DNA of 64,000 nt, from contig CAVSBE010000002.1 in NCBI GenBank assembly GCA_963726135.1, forward strand, positions 321,131 to 385,130. The letters run 5' to 3'. This stretch comes from Bog-473 sp963726135. GTDB taxonomy: Bacteria; Actinomycetota; Acidimicrobiia; Acidimicrobiales; RAAP-2. The notes below the pieces were generated by a model, which had not been told where the DNA came from, made no database searches, and saw nothing but the letters and a program-made list of their open reading frames with translations. The position numbers and the translations under genes were made by a program. How positions within the stretch are numbered: position 1 is the stretch's first letter; each line of letters starts with the position of its first letter. Shown here one piece after another: positions 17,290 through 25,998 of the stretch.

Positions 17290-18084
17290 GTGGCGTCGTA
17301 CAGCGCCAAGGACGTTGCCGCGCTGCGCCAGATGACCGGCGCGGGCATGCTCGACTGCAAGAACGCCCTCGAGGAGACCGGGGGCGACATGGAGGAAGCA
17401 GCCAAGCTCCTGCGCATGAGAGGCCTGGCCGGCGCGGCCAAGCGGAGCGACCGCGAGGCGTCCGAGGGTGCGGTGGCGGTGGCGCGGTCCGGTGACGCGG
17501 CCGCCGTGGTCGAGCTGCGCTGCGAGACGGACTTCGTGGCCAAGGCGGAGGAATTCGTCGCCCTGGCCGACGAGTTGGCCGCGCTCGTCGCGGCCAAGGG
17601 CGAGGACGCCACGGGAGAACTGGCCGACGAGATCGACAGGCTCCGGGCGACGCTGAAGGAGAACATCTCGGTGGGTCGGGTGCGCCGGCTGATCGCGGAG
17701 ACCGGCCAGGTACTGGACACCTACCTGCACCGGCAGGCGGGCCGCGGCGTCAACGCGGTGGCCGTGGTGCTCGAGGGGGGCTCCGAGGAGCTCGCCCACG
17801 ACATCGCGGTGCACATCGCGTTCACCAAGCCCGCCTATCTCAGCCGTGACGAGGTGCCCGAGTCCGACGCCGCTGCCGAGCGCGCCACCCTCGAGGGGAT
17901 CTCTCGCAACGAGGGCAAGCCCGAGGCCGCGCTGGGCAAGATCGTCGAGGGCCGTATGAACGGCTGGTACAAGGAGCGGGTGCTGTTGGACCAGGCCTAC
18001 GTCCGCGACGAGAAGCAGACGATCGCCGGCATGCTCGGCACGGCCCGCATCGTGTCGTTCGCGCAGGTCTACTTCGGCGCCTGA
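17290..18084 (+). CDS. tsf: Translation elongation factor EF-Ts
   Basis: EF-Ts exchanges GDP on EF-Tu. The start is GTG 17290, giving the UBA-like N-terminus YSAKDVAALRQMTGAGMLDCKNALEETGGD, then KRSDREASEGAVAVA and VVELRCETDFVAK (the TDFVA motif that contacts EF-Tu). The C-terminal module includes ERVLLDQAYV. At 264 residues the length is normal. It is co-transcribed with rpsB (two-base spacer) and followed by pyrH after 11 bases. Confidence 0.98.
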   Translation: MASYSAKDVAALRQMTGAGMLDCKNALEETGGDMEEAAKLLRMRGLAGAAKRSDREASEGAVAVARSGDAAAVVELRCETDFVAKAEEFVALADELAALVAAKGEDATGELADEIDRLRATLKENISVGRVRRLIAETGQVLDTYLHRQAGRGVNAVAVVLEGGSEELAHDIAVHIAFTKPAYLSRDEVPESDAAAERATLEGISRNEGKPEAALGKIVEGRMNGWYKERVLLDQAYVRDEKQTIAGMLGTARIVSFAQVYFGA

Positions 18085-18095
18085 GCGCTGGCATC

Positions 18096-18815
18096 GTGGG
18101 AGAACCGCGTCGCATCGTCCTCAAGATGTCGGGGGAGGCCCTCGCGTCCGCCGCGTCCGACGAGACCATCGACGCCGCCACCGTCGAGCGCATGGCAAAG
18201 GAGATGGCGCGTGCCATGGAGGGTGGCGGGCTCGAGCTGGCCGTCGTGGTCGGCGGCGGCAACATCTGGCGCGGCACGACCGGGGAGAGCGGCGGCATGG
18301 ACCGGGCGACCTCCGACACGATGGGGATGCTCGGAACCGTGATCAACGCGCTGGCGCTCCAAGATGCGCTCGAGCAACAGGATCAGCCCACCCGGGTGTT
18401 GAGTGCCCTCTCCATGGCCGAGGTCGCCGAGCCCTACATCCGGCGCCGGGCCATCCGGCACCTCGAGAAGGGTCGCATCGTGATCTTCGCCGCCGGCATG
18501 GGAAACCCGTTCTTCACGACCGACACCCCCGCGGCGCTCCGAGCGGCCGAGATCGGTGCTGAGCTGCTCTGCAAGGGCACCCATTCGGGGGTGGACGGCG
18601 TCTACAGCGCCGATCCGAAGCTCGACCCGACGGCCACCCGCTACGACGAGATCTCCTTCATGGAGGTCATCAACCGGGACCTGAGGGTCATGGACCTCAC
18701 CGCCATCACCTTCTGCAAGGACAACAATCTGCCCATCCGGGTCTTCGACCTCATGATCCCCGGGAACCTCCCCCGTGCGCTCAGTGGCGAGCGGATCGGT
18801 ACGCTGGTCCGTTGA
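18096..18815 (+). CDS. pyrH: Uridylate kinase
   Basis: The enzyme phosphorylates UMP to UDP. The 239-residue amino-acid-kinase fold shows RIVLKMSGEALAS at the start, VVVGGGNIWRG, DTMGMLGTVINALALQDALE, GTHSGVDGVYSADPKLDP and NLPIRVFDL, all standard PyrH motifs. The start is GTG at 18096. The TGA overlaps the frr ATG as TGATG, so translation is coupled. Confidence 0.97.
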   Translation: MGEPRRIVLKMSGEALASAASDETIDAATVERMAKEMARAMEGGGLELAVVVGGGNIWRGTTGESGGMDRATSDTMGMLGTVINALALQDALEQQDQPTRVLSALSMAEVAEPYIRRRAIRHLEKGRIVIFAAGMGNPFFTTDTPAALRAAEIGAELLCKGTHSGVDGVYSADPKLDPTATRYDEISFMEVINRDLRVMDLTAITFCKDNNLPIRVFDLMIPGNLPRALSGERIGTLVR

Positions 18816-19385
18816 TGGACGATGACCTCGCTGCCCTGGTCAAGGACGACACACAGGGAGAAGATGGGCAAGGCCATCGACCACGTGCGTCACGAGATGG
18901 GCAACGTACGCACGGGACGTGCCTCGTCCGCGTTGATCGAGACGCTGATGGTCGACTACTACGGCACCCCGACGCCGCTCCGCCAGCTGGCCGGGTTCAG
19001 CGTGCCCGACGCCATGCTGCTGGTGATCTCGCCCTACGACAAAGGGTCGCTGACGGCGATTGAGAAGGCCATCATGACGTCAGACCTCGGCATCAATCCC
19101 ACCAACGACGGCACCGTGATCCGCCTGGCCTTCCCCCCGTTGACCGAAGAGCGCCGCAAGGAGCTGGCCAAGGTCGTGCGGCACAAGGCCGAGGAGGGGA
19201 GGGTGGCGGTGCGCAACCTGCGCCGCGCCGGGCGCCATGAGCTCGAGCAGCTGCAGAAGGACGGCGAGCTCTCGACCGACGAGCTCGAACGGGTCGAGAA
19301 GGAGCTCGAGAAGATCACCCACGAACAGGTCGCGCTGATCGACCAGCTGCTCGCGCACAAAGAGCAAGAGCTCCTACAGGTCTGA
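18815..19385 (+). CDS. frr: Ribosome recycling factor, with an apparent one-base insertion near 18855
   Basis: RRF splits post-termination ribosomes with EF-G. The expected start ATG 18815 overlaps the pyrH stop and encodes DDDLAALVKDDT, a normal N-terminus. It then goes out of frame, and the rest (EKMGKAIDHVRHEMGNVRTGRAS onward to ...KEQELLQV) is one frame later. Deleting the A at 18855 in acacAggg would restore DDT-REKMGKA. A start at ATG 18822 would instead give an odd leader (TSLPWSRTTH). The rest has the full RRF fold, including INPTNDGTVIRLAFPPLTEERRKEL. I read this as one gene with a sequencing or real frameshift. Confidence 0.9.
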
Positions 19386-19399
19386 GGAACGACAAGCCA

Positions 19400-20909
19400 A
19401 TGTCCGACGGTACCGACAACTACGAAGATTTCGACAGCGGCGTCACCGGCGTCGGCGACCCCGGTGACGGCATCGACGAGGATCCGCCGAGCTACCACTC
19501 GGGCAGGGTGCGCATCATCGGCGCGGAGCCGGCGGGCGACACCGTGCGCGAGGTGACCGGTCCCGTCGCGGACGAGCACCCCGAGCTGCCGCACTGGAAC
19601 GATGCACCGACCGGCCAGGTTCCCGCCGTGCTCGACCGCAGCACCGGCGACGAGCAGCTGGTCGCGCCGCCGACCTGGCGCGAAGAGGAGAACGACTGGG
19701 AGGCCCAAGAAGAGGTCTTCGAGCCCAGCATGCTCTCGGATGACCTGCCGGCCGTCGGTGCGCTGCTGAGCGAGCAGAGCGACGACTACGACGTCGAGCG
19801 CCAGCCCTGGCACTTCGAGTCCGACGACACGCTGGTGATCCCTCCCGAGCCCGGCAGCGAACCCGAACCGCCACAGGAGGTGCGAGAGCCAGAACCCGTC
19901 AGGGCACCGGAGTCTCCCTTCGAGTCCGAGTTCGAGCCGGCCGACGTCTCACAACAGGTCGCGTCGCCGGTCACCGCGGCGGCTTCGGCCGTTGCCGCGT
20001 CACGCCTCAGCCCGCCCAGCCCGCCCGAAACCAAGCCACGCGCCGCCGCGCACGACCCGCAACGCCAACGTGCGCACTGGAAACGTGAACACCGCCGGCA
20101 CCAACGGGCGCAACATGCGGGTGGCCGTCGGGTCCGGTCTGCTGCTCGGCATTGTGGCGCTGCTGTGTTTCGCGGCCGGCACCGTGGCCACCATGGTCAT
20201 CGTGTGCGTCGTGGTACTGCTCGCCACGGCCGAGGCGTATGCGGCCTTCCGGCGCGCGCAGTACCACCCGGCCACCCTGCTCGGGCTCGTCGCCGTCCTC
20301 TCGCTGCTCATCGAGACGTACAACAAGGGCGTCGCCGCGCTGCCACTCGTGCTCGTGCTGCTCGTGGCGGGTTCCTTCATCTGGTACCTGGCCAGGGTCG
20401 AGCCGGCGGCGGAGCCCGTGTCGGGGATCACCGCGACGGTGTTCGTCTTCGTCTGGGTGGGCGCATTCGGGTCCTTCGCCGCCCTCCTCCTCAACCCCAA
20501 CCTGTTCCCCAACCGCCATGGGATCGCCTTCATCCTCGCGGCCGTCATCGTGACGGTGGCCGACGACGTGGCGTCCCTCCTCGTGGGGTCCGCCATGGGC
20601 CGCCACCCGCTGGCCCCCACCATCAGCCCCAACAAGAGCTGGGAAGGGCTGATCGGCGGTGCAGTCGCGGCCATCCTCGTCTCCGTCGTGGTGGTCCACT
20701 TCATTCACCCCTGGACGATCAGCAAGGCCGCAATCTATGGAGTGGTGGTGGCGGTGGTGGCGCCGCTCGGCGATCTGAGCCAGTCGATGATCAAGCGGAA
20801 CCTCGGCCTCAAGGACATGGGCCGGCTCCTGCCCGGGCACGGCGGCATCCTCGACCGCGTCGACGGGCTGCTCTTCGTGAGACGCTTGGCGGATGATCTG
20901 CGGGCGTGA
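19400..20909 (+). CDS. cdsA: Phosphatidate cytidylyltransferase, with an apparent frameshift and a foreign 3' end
   Basis: CDP-diacylglycerol synthase makes the precursor of phospholipids at the membrane. The N-terminal 190 residues are acidic and low-complexity (HWNDAPTGQVPAVL, HFESDDTLVIPPEP), a type I recall from actinobacterial CdsA. The multi-TM catalytic part lies one frame later from about 20,000 (NMRVAVGSGLLLGIVALLCF ... SPNKSWEGLIGGAVA ... GDLSQSMIKRNLGLKDMGRLLPGHGGILDRVDGLLF), so one extra base lies between about 19,990 and 20,060. The signature S-x8-K-R-x4-K-D is intact. After DGLLF the expected last helix is replaced by VRRLADDLRA and stop, because the sequence changes genome there. 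Confidence 0.88.
20870..20890. other. Putative misjoin between an actinobacterial and an alphaproteobacterial sequence
   Basis: Left of here genes are actinobacterial and very GC-rich. Right of here they are alphaproteobacterial glycan genes with lower GC. The homology of cdsA ends at about 20,876, in the middle of its conserved C-terminal motif (DR-x-D-x-LLF, normally followed by a last TM helix). No repeat, tRNA or integrase marks the site. Confidence 0.85.
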
Positions 20910-21036
20910 CCGTTTGCCGTCGAAAGGTCTCTTTTTTGTCCTCGACGCCCGAAGGGGGCCGATGTTATCGATACCGCATCGGCAGAGCACTTTTGAGCAG
21001 CATCGCAAATCCGGAGGCGAATTGTCGACTTCCCCG

Positions 21037-22076
21037 ATGGCGAACTCGATTACGACCCGGGCGCGGGCGCCTCTCCGGCTCGGTTTGGCCGGTGGTGGAA
21101 GTGATCTTTCCCCCTATTGCGACGAGTTTGGCGGCGCGGTTCTCAATACAACAATTGACCGTTTCGCATACGCCTTTATAGTCCTCGCGACGATGGGCGG
21201 TTGGTCTTTTGCGCCAAGGATTTAGGCCGGCAGGAAGTATTGTCAGCGAAACCGCTGCTGCCGGAAGCGAAGCTCCCACTACATCGCGGGGTCTATGAGC
21301 GCATGGTGCGCGACTACAACAATGGGCGGCCGATCGCAGCGACGATTACCACGACCGTCGAAGCGCCCGTAGGTTCGGGCCTCGGCTCATCCTCGGCGTT
21401 GACGGTCGCGCTCGTCGACGCATTCAGGGCTTGCCTGGGCCTTCCGCTCGGTCAGTACGATGTCGCCCATCTGGCCTTTGAGATCGAACGGATTGATCTC
21501 GCCCTTGCTGGCGGCAAGCAGGACCAATATGCCGCGGCGTTTGGCGGAACGAACTTCATCGAATTCCTCGCAAACGACCGGGTAATTGTTAATCCGTTGC
21601 GAATTTCAGAGGATGCGCGAAACGAGTTCGAGTCCTCGCTGGTTATCTGCTTCTCAGGCAGCTCGCGTGATTCGGCCGAGATCATTGAACAACAGACGAC
21701 GCACTTGGCTGATCATAGCGCCCCCACCATCGAGGCGACGGATCAACTCAAAGCCGACGCCATCGCCATGAAGCGCGCGCTGCTCGAAGGGGATATCAAA
21801 GCAATGGCTCGGATTCTCGATAAGTCGTGGGCAGCGAAAAAGCGAACCGCTCCAAGCGTCTCGAACGAGCATATCGACCGCTTGTGCTCCGTAGCGTCTA
21901 CCAACGGCGCGCTTGCGGGCAAGATTTCGGGTGCCGGCGGTGGCGGGTTTCTCATGTTCATCGTGGCCCCTGAGGACCGCTTGGCACTGATCACCGGATT
22001 AAATCAAGCCGGCGGCGAAGCCGGACCCGTGAAGCTGACGGATCGTGGTTGCGCGACATGGCAAGTGCGGCGATAG
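21037..22076 (+). CDS. hddA: D-glycero-D-manno-heptose 7-phosphate kinase-like GHMP kinase, with an apparent one-base deletion
   Basis: The N-terminus (ARAPLRLGLAGGGSDLSPY, GAVLNTTIDRFAYAFIV) is in one frame. The rest (PRDDGRLVFCAKDL, the GHMP motif PVGSGLGSSSALTVAL, and KISGAGGGGFLMFI) is in another. Adding one C to the CC run at 21183-21184 joins them perfectly. It probably phosphorylates heptose 7-phosphate at C1 for GDP-heptose synthesis, as gmhA and an hddC-gmhB fusion follow. TTG 21022 after GGAGG is an alternative start. If the deletion is real, the gene is broken. Confidence 0.82.
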
Positions 22077-22684
22077 CCTCGATCGTCGATTATCTCCTGC
22101 AGTCTCGCGACGCGGTCCAGGCAGCGATCGACAACGCCGCCTTTCTGGCGACGGCCGAGGCAATTGTCGATCGGCTAGTCGAGGCGATCGCGGCGGGCAG
22201 GAAGGTACTGTTTGCCGGCAATGGCGGCAGCGCCGGAGATGCCCAGCACCTCGCTGGCGAGTTCCTCTCCCGGCTCAATTACGACCGCGCTCCGCTTCCC
22301 GCCATCGCGCTCACCACCGACAGCTCGGTGCTGACCGCGATCGGCAATGATTACGGCTATGACCGTGTGTTCGAGCGGCAGGTGCGGGGTCTTGGAGTTG
22401 CCGGCGATGTGCTGATCGCGATCTCGACCTCGGGGCGCTCGCCAAACATTCTGCGCGCGATCGAGGCGGCGCGGTCCACGGGTTTGGTCGTCGTCGGCCT
22501 CACCGGTAGGGGCGGGGGCGAGATGGCCGCGCGTTGCCATCTCTGCCTTTATGCGCCCGCTGACACGACGCCGCTGATCCAGCAACTCCATATCACCGCC
22601 GGCCACATTATCTGCGGGCTCGTAGAGGAGCGGCTGTTTCCGAAATTGGATCAGCCTCGAGGGCTTACCGACCGCGCCGGATGA
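22058..22684 (+). CDS. gmhA: Sedoheptulose 7-phosphate isomerase
   Basis: GmhA turns sedoheptulose 7-phosphate into D-glycero-D-manno-heptose 7-phosphate. It is a SIS-domain protein of about 208 residues, with VLFAGNGGSAGDAQHLAGEF and VLIAISTSGRSPNILRAIEAA as sugar-phosphate-binding motifs and TTPLIQQLHITAGHIIC near the end. ATG 22058 overlaps the end of hddA by 19 bases, and its own stop overlaps the start of the next gene as GGATGA. This is a tightly coupled heptose operon. Confidence 0.93.
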   Translation: MASAAIASIVDYLLQSRDAVQAAIDNAAFLATAEAIVDRLVEAIAAGRKVLFAGNGGSAGDAQHLAGEFLSRLNYDRAPLPAIALTTDSSVLTAIGNDYGYDRVFERQVRGLGVAGDVLIAISTSGRSPNILRAIEAARSTGLVVVGLTGRGGGEMAARCHLCLYAPADTTPLIQQLHITAGHIICGLVEERLFPKLDQPRGLTDRAG

Positions 22685-23898
22685 TCCGTCAGGCGGTCAT
22701 ACTCTGTGGCGGCCGCGGTACCCGGCTCGGCGCGCTGACCGCGCGAGCGCCAAAACCGTTATTGCAGATCGACGAAGCTCCGTTTCTCGAAATCTTGCTA
22801 TTCGAACTTGGCCGCCATGGCTTGAAACGTATCGTGCTACTGGCTGGGTTCGAGGCAAGCCACCTCGCGACCTATGCTCAATCGACGGTATTAAGGAGCC
22901 AGTTCGGCCTCGATATCGAAGTGATGATCGAGCCGGAGCCGGCGGGCACCGGCGGCGCACTATGGCATGCCCGCGACCTGCTCGACGACAGCTTCCTCCT
23001 GCTCAACGGAGATTCTTGGTTTGATATCAATCTCCTGGAGCTTGGTTGCCGAATCGCCGATGCCGGCCCCGCGCTCGGCGTCATCGCGCTGCGGTCTCTT
23101 GCCGATGCGGCACGGTTTGGGACGGTCGAACTGGCGGGCGATTGGATTGCCAGCTTCGCCGAGCGGCCGAGAGGGCCTGGCCCCGGGCTCGTCAGCGGTG
23201 GTGTTTATGCCTTCCGCAACGCGCTGGTCGATTACCTTGGCCCGCGCTGTTCGCTCGAGCACGATGTTTTTCCGCGGCTTGCCCGGGCCAGCCGCCTGCT
23301 CGGCGCCGAATACGACGGCTACTTCATCGATATCGGGGTGCCGGCTGACCTGGCACGGGCCAGACGCGAAATCCCCAGTCGGCGGCGCCGACCGGCCGCC
23401 TTTCTCGACCGCGACGGGGTACTCAACCACGACGACGGATACATCGGCTCGATCGCCCGGTTCCGCTGGATCGAGGGCGCCAAATCTGCGGTCAAGGCGC
23501 TTAACGACGCGGGGCTGTTCGTGTTCGTTGTCACAAATCAGGCCGGCGTCGCGCGTGGTTTCTATTCCGAGGAGGATGTTCGCATCGTCCATGCCCACGT
23601 CAGCGCAGAACTGGCCGCCGCTGGTGCGCATATCGACGATTTGCGTTATTGCCCATTTCACCCGGACGCCAGCGATCCCGCCTACCGCCGGGCGAGCGAC
23701 TGGCGAAAGCCAGCCCCCGGCATGCTTCTCGATCTCCTGAAACACTGGCCGGTTGACCGCGCTCGCAGCTTTATGATCGGTGACAGGGAAAGTGACCTCG
23801 CCGCCGCCGCGGCAGCCGGGATCGCCGGGCATCTTTTCCCTGGTGGCAACATTGCAACATTCGCCGCGAAGCTCACCGAGGCCGAGACCCGACAATAA
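22681..23898 (+). CDS. HddC-GmhB fusion: heptose-1-phosphate guanylyltransferase and heptose bisphosphate phosphatase
   Basis: The 405-residue protein has two enzymes. Residues 1-230 are a nucleotidyltransferase (AVILCGGRGTRLGALTARAPKPLL, LLLNGDSWFDIN, SGGVYAFR). Residues 238-400 are a HAD-IIIA phosphatase (AAFLDRDGVLNHDDGYI, VVTNQAGVARG, the Cys/His loop around YCPFHPD, KPAPGMLLDLL and MIGDRESDLAAAAAAGI). With hddA and gmhA it covers all steps from sedoheptulose 7-phosphate to a GDP- (or related NDP-) D-glycero-D-manno-heptose. The Cys loop keeps C-x-F-H, and the later two cysteines of the GmhB zinc site are absent. Confidence 0.88.
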   Translation: MIRQAVILCGGRGTRLGALTARAPKPLLQIDEAPFLEILLFELGRHGLKRIVLLAGFEASHLATYAQSTVLRSQFGLDIEVMIEPEPAGTGGALWHARDLLDDSFLLLNGDSWFDINLLELGCRIADAGPALGVIALRSLADAARFGTVELAGDWIASFAERPRGPGPGLVSGGVYAFRNALVDYLGPRCSLEHDVFPRLARASRLLGAEYDGYFIDIGVPADLARARREIPSRRRRPAAFLDRDGVLNHDDGYIGSIARFRWIEGAKSAVKALNDAGLFVFVVTNQAGVARGFYSEEDVRIVHAHVSAELAAAGAHIDDLRYCPFHPDASDPAYRRASDWRKPAPGMLLDLLKHWPVDRARSFMIGDRESDLAAAAAAGIAGHLFPGGNIATFAAKLTEAETRQ

Positions 23899-23935
23899 GA
23901 AGCTCATTCCGCTGAACGCACGTAGGTATATTTTA

Positions 23936-24661
23936 TCAGTTTTTCTGGTCAAATTTAAGTCGCAGTACCCAGAAGAAACCGGCGATCAAGCGCGATAGAT
24001 TTAGCTTTGACGCACCTCGCTTTCGGTCGATGAACTGAATAGGTACTTCACAAATCCTTAGCTTTTGGTTGATAGCGCGAAAAAGCGTTTCATGCACGAT
24101 GGAAGGACCCGGGGAGTGCAACAATTCCGGATGGATCACGCGCAAGGCCTCATGGCTGAAACACCGAAAGCCGGAGTTAGTATCCGCTACCGGTAAGTGA
24201 AGCAGAGTTCGGGCATAAAAATTGGCGGCTTTCGTCAGCCAATAACGCCAGCCGGGACGGTCGGCGTCGCTGCCACCCGGGACTAGTCGCGAACCGATAG
24301 CCACGTCGCAACCGGCCATGGCCCTGATAAGCTCGGGGATGTGTTTCGGCTGATGGGAAAAATCACCGTCCATCTCGACGACGAAATCCGCGCTGGACTG
24401 CAGCGCGAAAAGAAAGCCGTCGCGCCCCGCCAAGCCGCGACCTGCCGGCCCATCGCGCTCGATCAGGAAAAGGCCTCGGTGGTTCGAAATCAACCCACGC
24501 ACGGCCTCGCCTGTACCGTCGGGGCTTCGATCATCGACGACTACGGCTTCGATCCGTGGAACCGGAAGTCGGAAGATTTCCTCAATAAGATCGACTATGT
24601 TCTCTCGCTCATTGTAGGTCGGGATGACGACCATCACCTTAGGATCGCTCATCTCAGGCAA
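23936..24661 (-). CDS. Polyprenol-phosphate mannosyl/glucosyltransferase (DPM1-like GT2)
   Basis: The 241-residue GT-A enzyme has VMVVIPTYNERENIVDLIEEI at the start, VVDDRSPDGT, the metal-binding DxD-like VVEMDGDFSHQPKHIPELI, and AIGSRLVPGGS. No C-terminal GtrA-like membrane domain is present, as in DPM1-type enzymes. It puts a sugar on undecaprenyl phosphate for cell-surface glycans. It converges with the heptose operon and is 37 bases from it. Alternative ATG 24652 gives a shorter N-terminus. Confidence 0.88.
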   Translation of the reverse strand: MPEMSDPKVMVVIPTYNERENIVDLIEEIFRLPVPRIEAVVVDDRSPDGTGEAVRGLISNHRGLFLIERDGPAGRGLAGRDGFLFALQSSADFVVEMDGDFSHQPKHIPELIRAMAGCDVAIGSRLVPGGSDADRPGWRYWLTKAANFYARTLLHLPVADTNSGFRCFSHEALRVIHPELLHSPGPSIVHETLFRAINQKLRICEVPIQFIDRKRGASKLNLSRLIAGFFWVLRLKFDQKN

Positions 24662-24748
24662 GCCGCGGTCGCCGGCAAATCAGCTCGATCACGCGGTTTC
24701 TATAAGTCTTGCCTTTGCCACCGAAACGGTTTCCAGACCATATATCTG

Positions 24749-25498
24749 TCATGACTGCACCACAGGTATTTCAGCCAAAATCGCGACTTCTTTGGTGCCA
24801 TATGACAAATATGTCAAACACCATCCTTGCTCCTGAGATATCTCGTTTAGCGCCTTGTATCCGCCACTTCTCCAATTTGGAAATCCGAAGTAATCATCAA
24901 AATGAAATATCAAGCCGTGCGCAACGTACTCCGCACACAGTTTCAAAACATCTGCTGTCGCGTTATAGGTGTCACAGTCGACGTGTATCAAAAGGGGAAT
25001 GCAGGGAGATGGTATTGTTTTCTTCCATTCCGGCACGACGTCAGCGAACCACCCCTTGATAAGGGAGACATTGTGCCGAACTCGTGGTAATTTTCCTCCG
25101 AGACTGAATGTCTGAACCGGATGCATGCCGGGCCACTGTTCTTGCAATCCTTGAAAGCTATCAAAACCGACAAATTTTAAGTTTCGAAACCGTTTCGCCT
25201 GATAATTTATCATGCCGCCCTTATATACGCCGAACTCCAATACTAGGTTTCGATCGGGGTACCTCCTCAAAGCTTCGTGAATGGAAAGGGACAGCCCCTC
25301 AAATCGATCCAGAAATGAGAAAGCGTGTGCCATGTGTTTCTTCGCATGACCGAAGGAATCCAAGATCGCAGCACGGTTCATTAGGGATGGTACGGACTCC
25401 GGCAATGTTCGCTCCACCACATATCTCGATGTAGACGCAATGGCGTTCAAAAGCCAGATCTGTGCTCGGTTAGCTATTCGTGCCATCGAAGTCGCCAT
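24749..25498 (-). CDS. TylF/MycF-type class I SAM-dependent O-methyltransferase
   Basis: The 249-residue protein shows VLEFGVYKGGMINYQA (SAM-binding loop E-x-G-x-x-K/R-G), FVGFDSFQGLQEQWPG, then LIHVDCDTYNATADVLKLC and LIFHFDDYFGFPNW. The D-x-D-x-Y and FDDY residues are the metal and catalytic acids of macrocin-type O-methyltransferases. It probably methylates a sugar in a surface polysaccharide. A second family member is at 58811-59563. Codon use is more AT-rich than in the housekeeping genes. Confidence 0.85.
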   Translation of the reverse strand: MATSMARIANRAQIWLLNAIASTSRYVVERTLPESVPSLMNRAAILDSFGHAKKHMAHAFSFLDRFEGLSLSIHEALRRYPDRNLVLEFGVYKGGMINYQAKRFRNLKFVGFDSFQGLQEQWPGMHPVQTFSLGGKLPRVRHNVSLIKGWFADVVPEWKKTIPSPCIPLLIHVDCDTYNATADVLKLCAEYVAHGLIFHFDDYFGFPNWRSGGYKALNEISQEQGWCLTYLSYGTKEVAILAEIPVVQS

Positions 25499-25624
25499 CA
25501 GACCAAAGGCATTGCCGGATCACCGCAAGCCGATCGGCGTCGTCCGTCGAGGGCCCGCTGGATGCCGCCACTTTATTCGGGCATACGACCTTATATCTTA
25601 TTAATCAGCGTCGCCGGTAGCACA

Positions 25625-25861
25625 TCAGAGGTGAACGCCGCGATCGAGCAGCACCGCGGTATATTGCCGGTAACTCATGCCAAGAGCCTGAGCTCGGGCG
25701 AGGCGAGCCAGCGCGATCTCGCGCGGCGGAGTCTTCCACGCCTGCGCATAAGCTTTTCTCCAACAGAATTCCCGCCAGTCAGCTCCCGGATCGAGCGGCG
25801 GCCCGCGATTATGGCCAAGGCCAGCAGAAACAAAAGCCGCGTCGGCATCGACCGGTGGCAT
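25625..25861 (-). CDS. Small alphaproteobacterial protein with GHNRGPPL motif
   Basis: The 78-residue protein has LGHNRGPPLDPG near residue 14, a motif common to small alphaproteobacterial proteins of unknown role. It is followed by a helical region rich in Arg, Ala and Trp (WREFCWRKAYAQAWKTPPREIALARLARAQALGMSYRQYTAVLLDRG). No signal peptide is seen. It lies alone between the methyltransferase and a Spy-like gene. Its function is unknown. Confidence 0.65.
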   Translation of the reverse strand: MPPVDADAAFVSAGLGHNRGPPLDPGADWREFCWRKAYAQAWKTPPREIALARLARAQALGMSYRQYTAVLLDRGVHL

Positions 25862-25953
25862 CGCGGCCTCTCCGAGCAGCCCTATTACCGGCTATCGGCG
25901 GGAGCCGCGCCAATCCTGGGATCGGCCTTACCCTTCGTGAGGTCCGCACACAC

Positions 25954-25978
25954 GAAGCCCCGCGCGTGGCGGGGCTTC
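25954..25978 (-). terminator. Strong hairpin, probable terminator of the Spy-like gene
   Basis: GAAGCCCCGC (25954-25963) and GCGGGGCTTC (25969-25978) form a perfect 10-bp stem with the five-base loop GCGTG. It lies 21 bases past the stop of the minus-strand gene at 25999. In the minus direction the stem is followed by GTGTGTG rather than a pure T-run, so efficiency is uncertain. Confidence 0.7.
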
Positions 25979-25998
25979 AACAAAGAATCTGAGGAAGG

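Noticed and set aside
20870..20890. Junction considered as a horizontal transfer site
   Set aside because: It interrupts a conserved housekeeping gene, and everything on the right for 43 kb, including essential genes, belongs to another phylum. A transfer would leave host genes on both sides.
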